A DNA stretch of 40,441 nt, taken from positions 1-40,441 of the IMG/VR virus record IMGVR_UViG_3300033148_003115; one strand, written 5' to 3'. Source of the stretch: a virus. The notes beneath the pieces are model-generated. The model saw only the letters and a list, made by a program, of their open reading frames with translations. It did no database searches and was not told the origin of the DNA. The position numbers and the translations under genes were made by a program. This document shows, piece after piece, positions 39,991 through 40,441 of the stretch. Position 1 is the first letter of the stretch, and the number at the start of each line of letters is the position of its first letter.

Positions 39991-40441
39991 GAGTAAATAA
40001 CTAGCTTTTTTTTAGCTAACAAGCTTTGAGTCTTTACGCTCTTACAGGCAAAATCTTTTTCGTGTTTTATTAAAACACAGTAAATCGAGCGTCTTTTTGA
40101 GGCTACATAAAAACACAGTAATTCAAATCGGCGGGCCTCAAACAGGCTAGACAGAGGGACCTTAAAAAGGTGACCGAAAACCTCAATACCTGAATTCCTC
40201 AATAGTTAGTTATTGGAACCTCTAAAAGGAGCACAAAATATGCCCCTCCCCCACCCTATAGCGTAGCGTGATTACTAACAGGTACCTATATATGAAAAAC
40301 AGCTGGTTTTTAGCCCTTTTTCCGGTTTGAGAGCCTACCCTCGCAGGCGACCTTGTTTTCCGACCCTCTTTCAGGAGCCTCTAGACACCACTTTGTACAG
40401 GGAAACCGCTTTCAGGACTAGAAAGAGAGTAGGTGACCTAT
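39991..40441. other. Gene-free region with repeated short inverted motifs
   Basis: About 450 bp without a credible gene. CCT-N5-AGG occurs at 40136-40146, 40160-40170, 40219-40229 and 40365-40375, with a one-mismatch copy at 40406-40416. A GCCT/AGGC pair (40333-40348) is similar. AGG(T/C)GACC occurs at 40168, 40345 and 40431. GTGTTTTA/TAAAACAC is an 8-bp inverted repeat near 40060. These could be operators, RNA structures or part of an origin. No function is shown. Confidence 0.5.

Noticed and set aside
39987-40202. 71-aa minus-strand ORF in the right-hand gene-free region
   Set aside because: It starts with TTG without a ribosome site, and its end runs into the -35 box of the strong promoter P1. 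It also covers several inverted repeats, and its composition is unlike its neighbours.
1-40441. tRNA, rRNA, insertion sequences, attachment sites, integrase
   Set aside because: I looked for cloverleaf-like segments, transposase motifs and integrase motifs and recognised none. Weak tRNA candidates cannot be excluded without a dedicated search.

Overview
The window is a stretch of a tailed-phage genome (or prophage), AT-rich, with every convincing gene on the minus strand, so transcription runs from the right end (40441) to the left end (1). The virion genes are a recognisable siphovirus-like set: small and large terminase, a Mu gp29-like (DUF935) portal, a capsid protease/scaffold polyprotein, a DUF2190-like decoration protein, a GpE-like major capsid protein, a DUF1320-like connector, a tail-completion protein and a tail tube protein. 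The host cannot be named. The sigma70-type promoters, strong GGAGG ribosome binding sites and hairpin-plus-T terminators show only that it is a bacterium.

Layout from right to left. (1) 40441-39112: a gene-free stretch with short inverted repeats, a strong promoter, a 57-codon ORF, a Lys-rich protein, a strong terminator, and a second promoter of nearly the same sequence. (2) 39111-35508: a tightly coupled string of small genes (membrane proteins, very basic proteins, zinc-binding proteins, a sigma-region-4-like protein), with a second terminator at 37104-37140. (3) 35524-27863: packaging and head genes, with a terminator directly after the major capsid gene. (4) 27771-9383: an 18-kb glycan-modification island lodged inside the structural module. 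It encodes glycosyltransferases (including a 1074-aa protein with three GT-B-like domains), at least eight methyltransferase domains, three ParB/Srx-like domains, a ClpP-like protease, several small zinc-ribbon proteins and a few unknowns. (5) 9379-3703: a very large fibre-like protein (1649 aa) with long Ser/Pro-rich mucin-like segments, flanked by a coiled-coil protein and a BppU-like protein. (6) 3694-2076: an HddC-like nucleotidyltransferase and an HddA-like GHMP kinase, i.e. two steps of GDP-heptose synthesis. (7) 2066-1: connector, tail completion, tail tube and the start of the next gene.

The working interpretation (inference) is that the phage carries its own glycan assembly and O-methylation line, supplied at least partly with activated heptose. 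It sits immediately upstream of, and probably co-expressed with, a virion protein whose Ser/Pro-rich segments are obvious candidate glycosylation sites. Modification of the host surface is the main alternative. Notable details are a glycosyltransferase fused to a domain resembling plant glucuronoxylan methyltransferase (DUF579), a GT2-ParB-methyltransferase triple fusion, an intact ClpP-like triad among methyltransferase genes, and two near-identical promoters whose predicted start sites fall on the A of an ATG.
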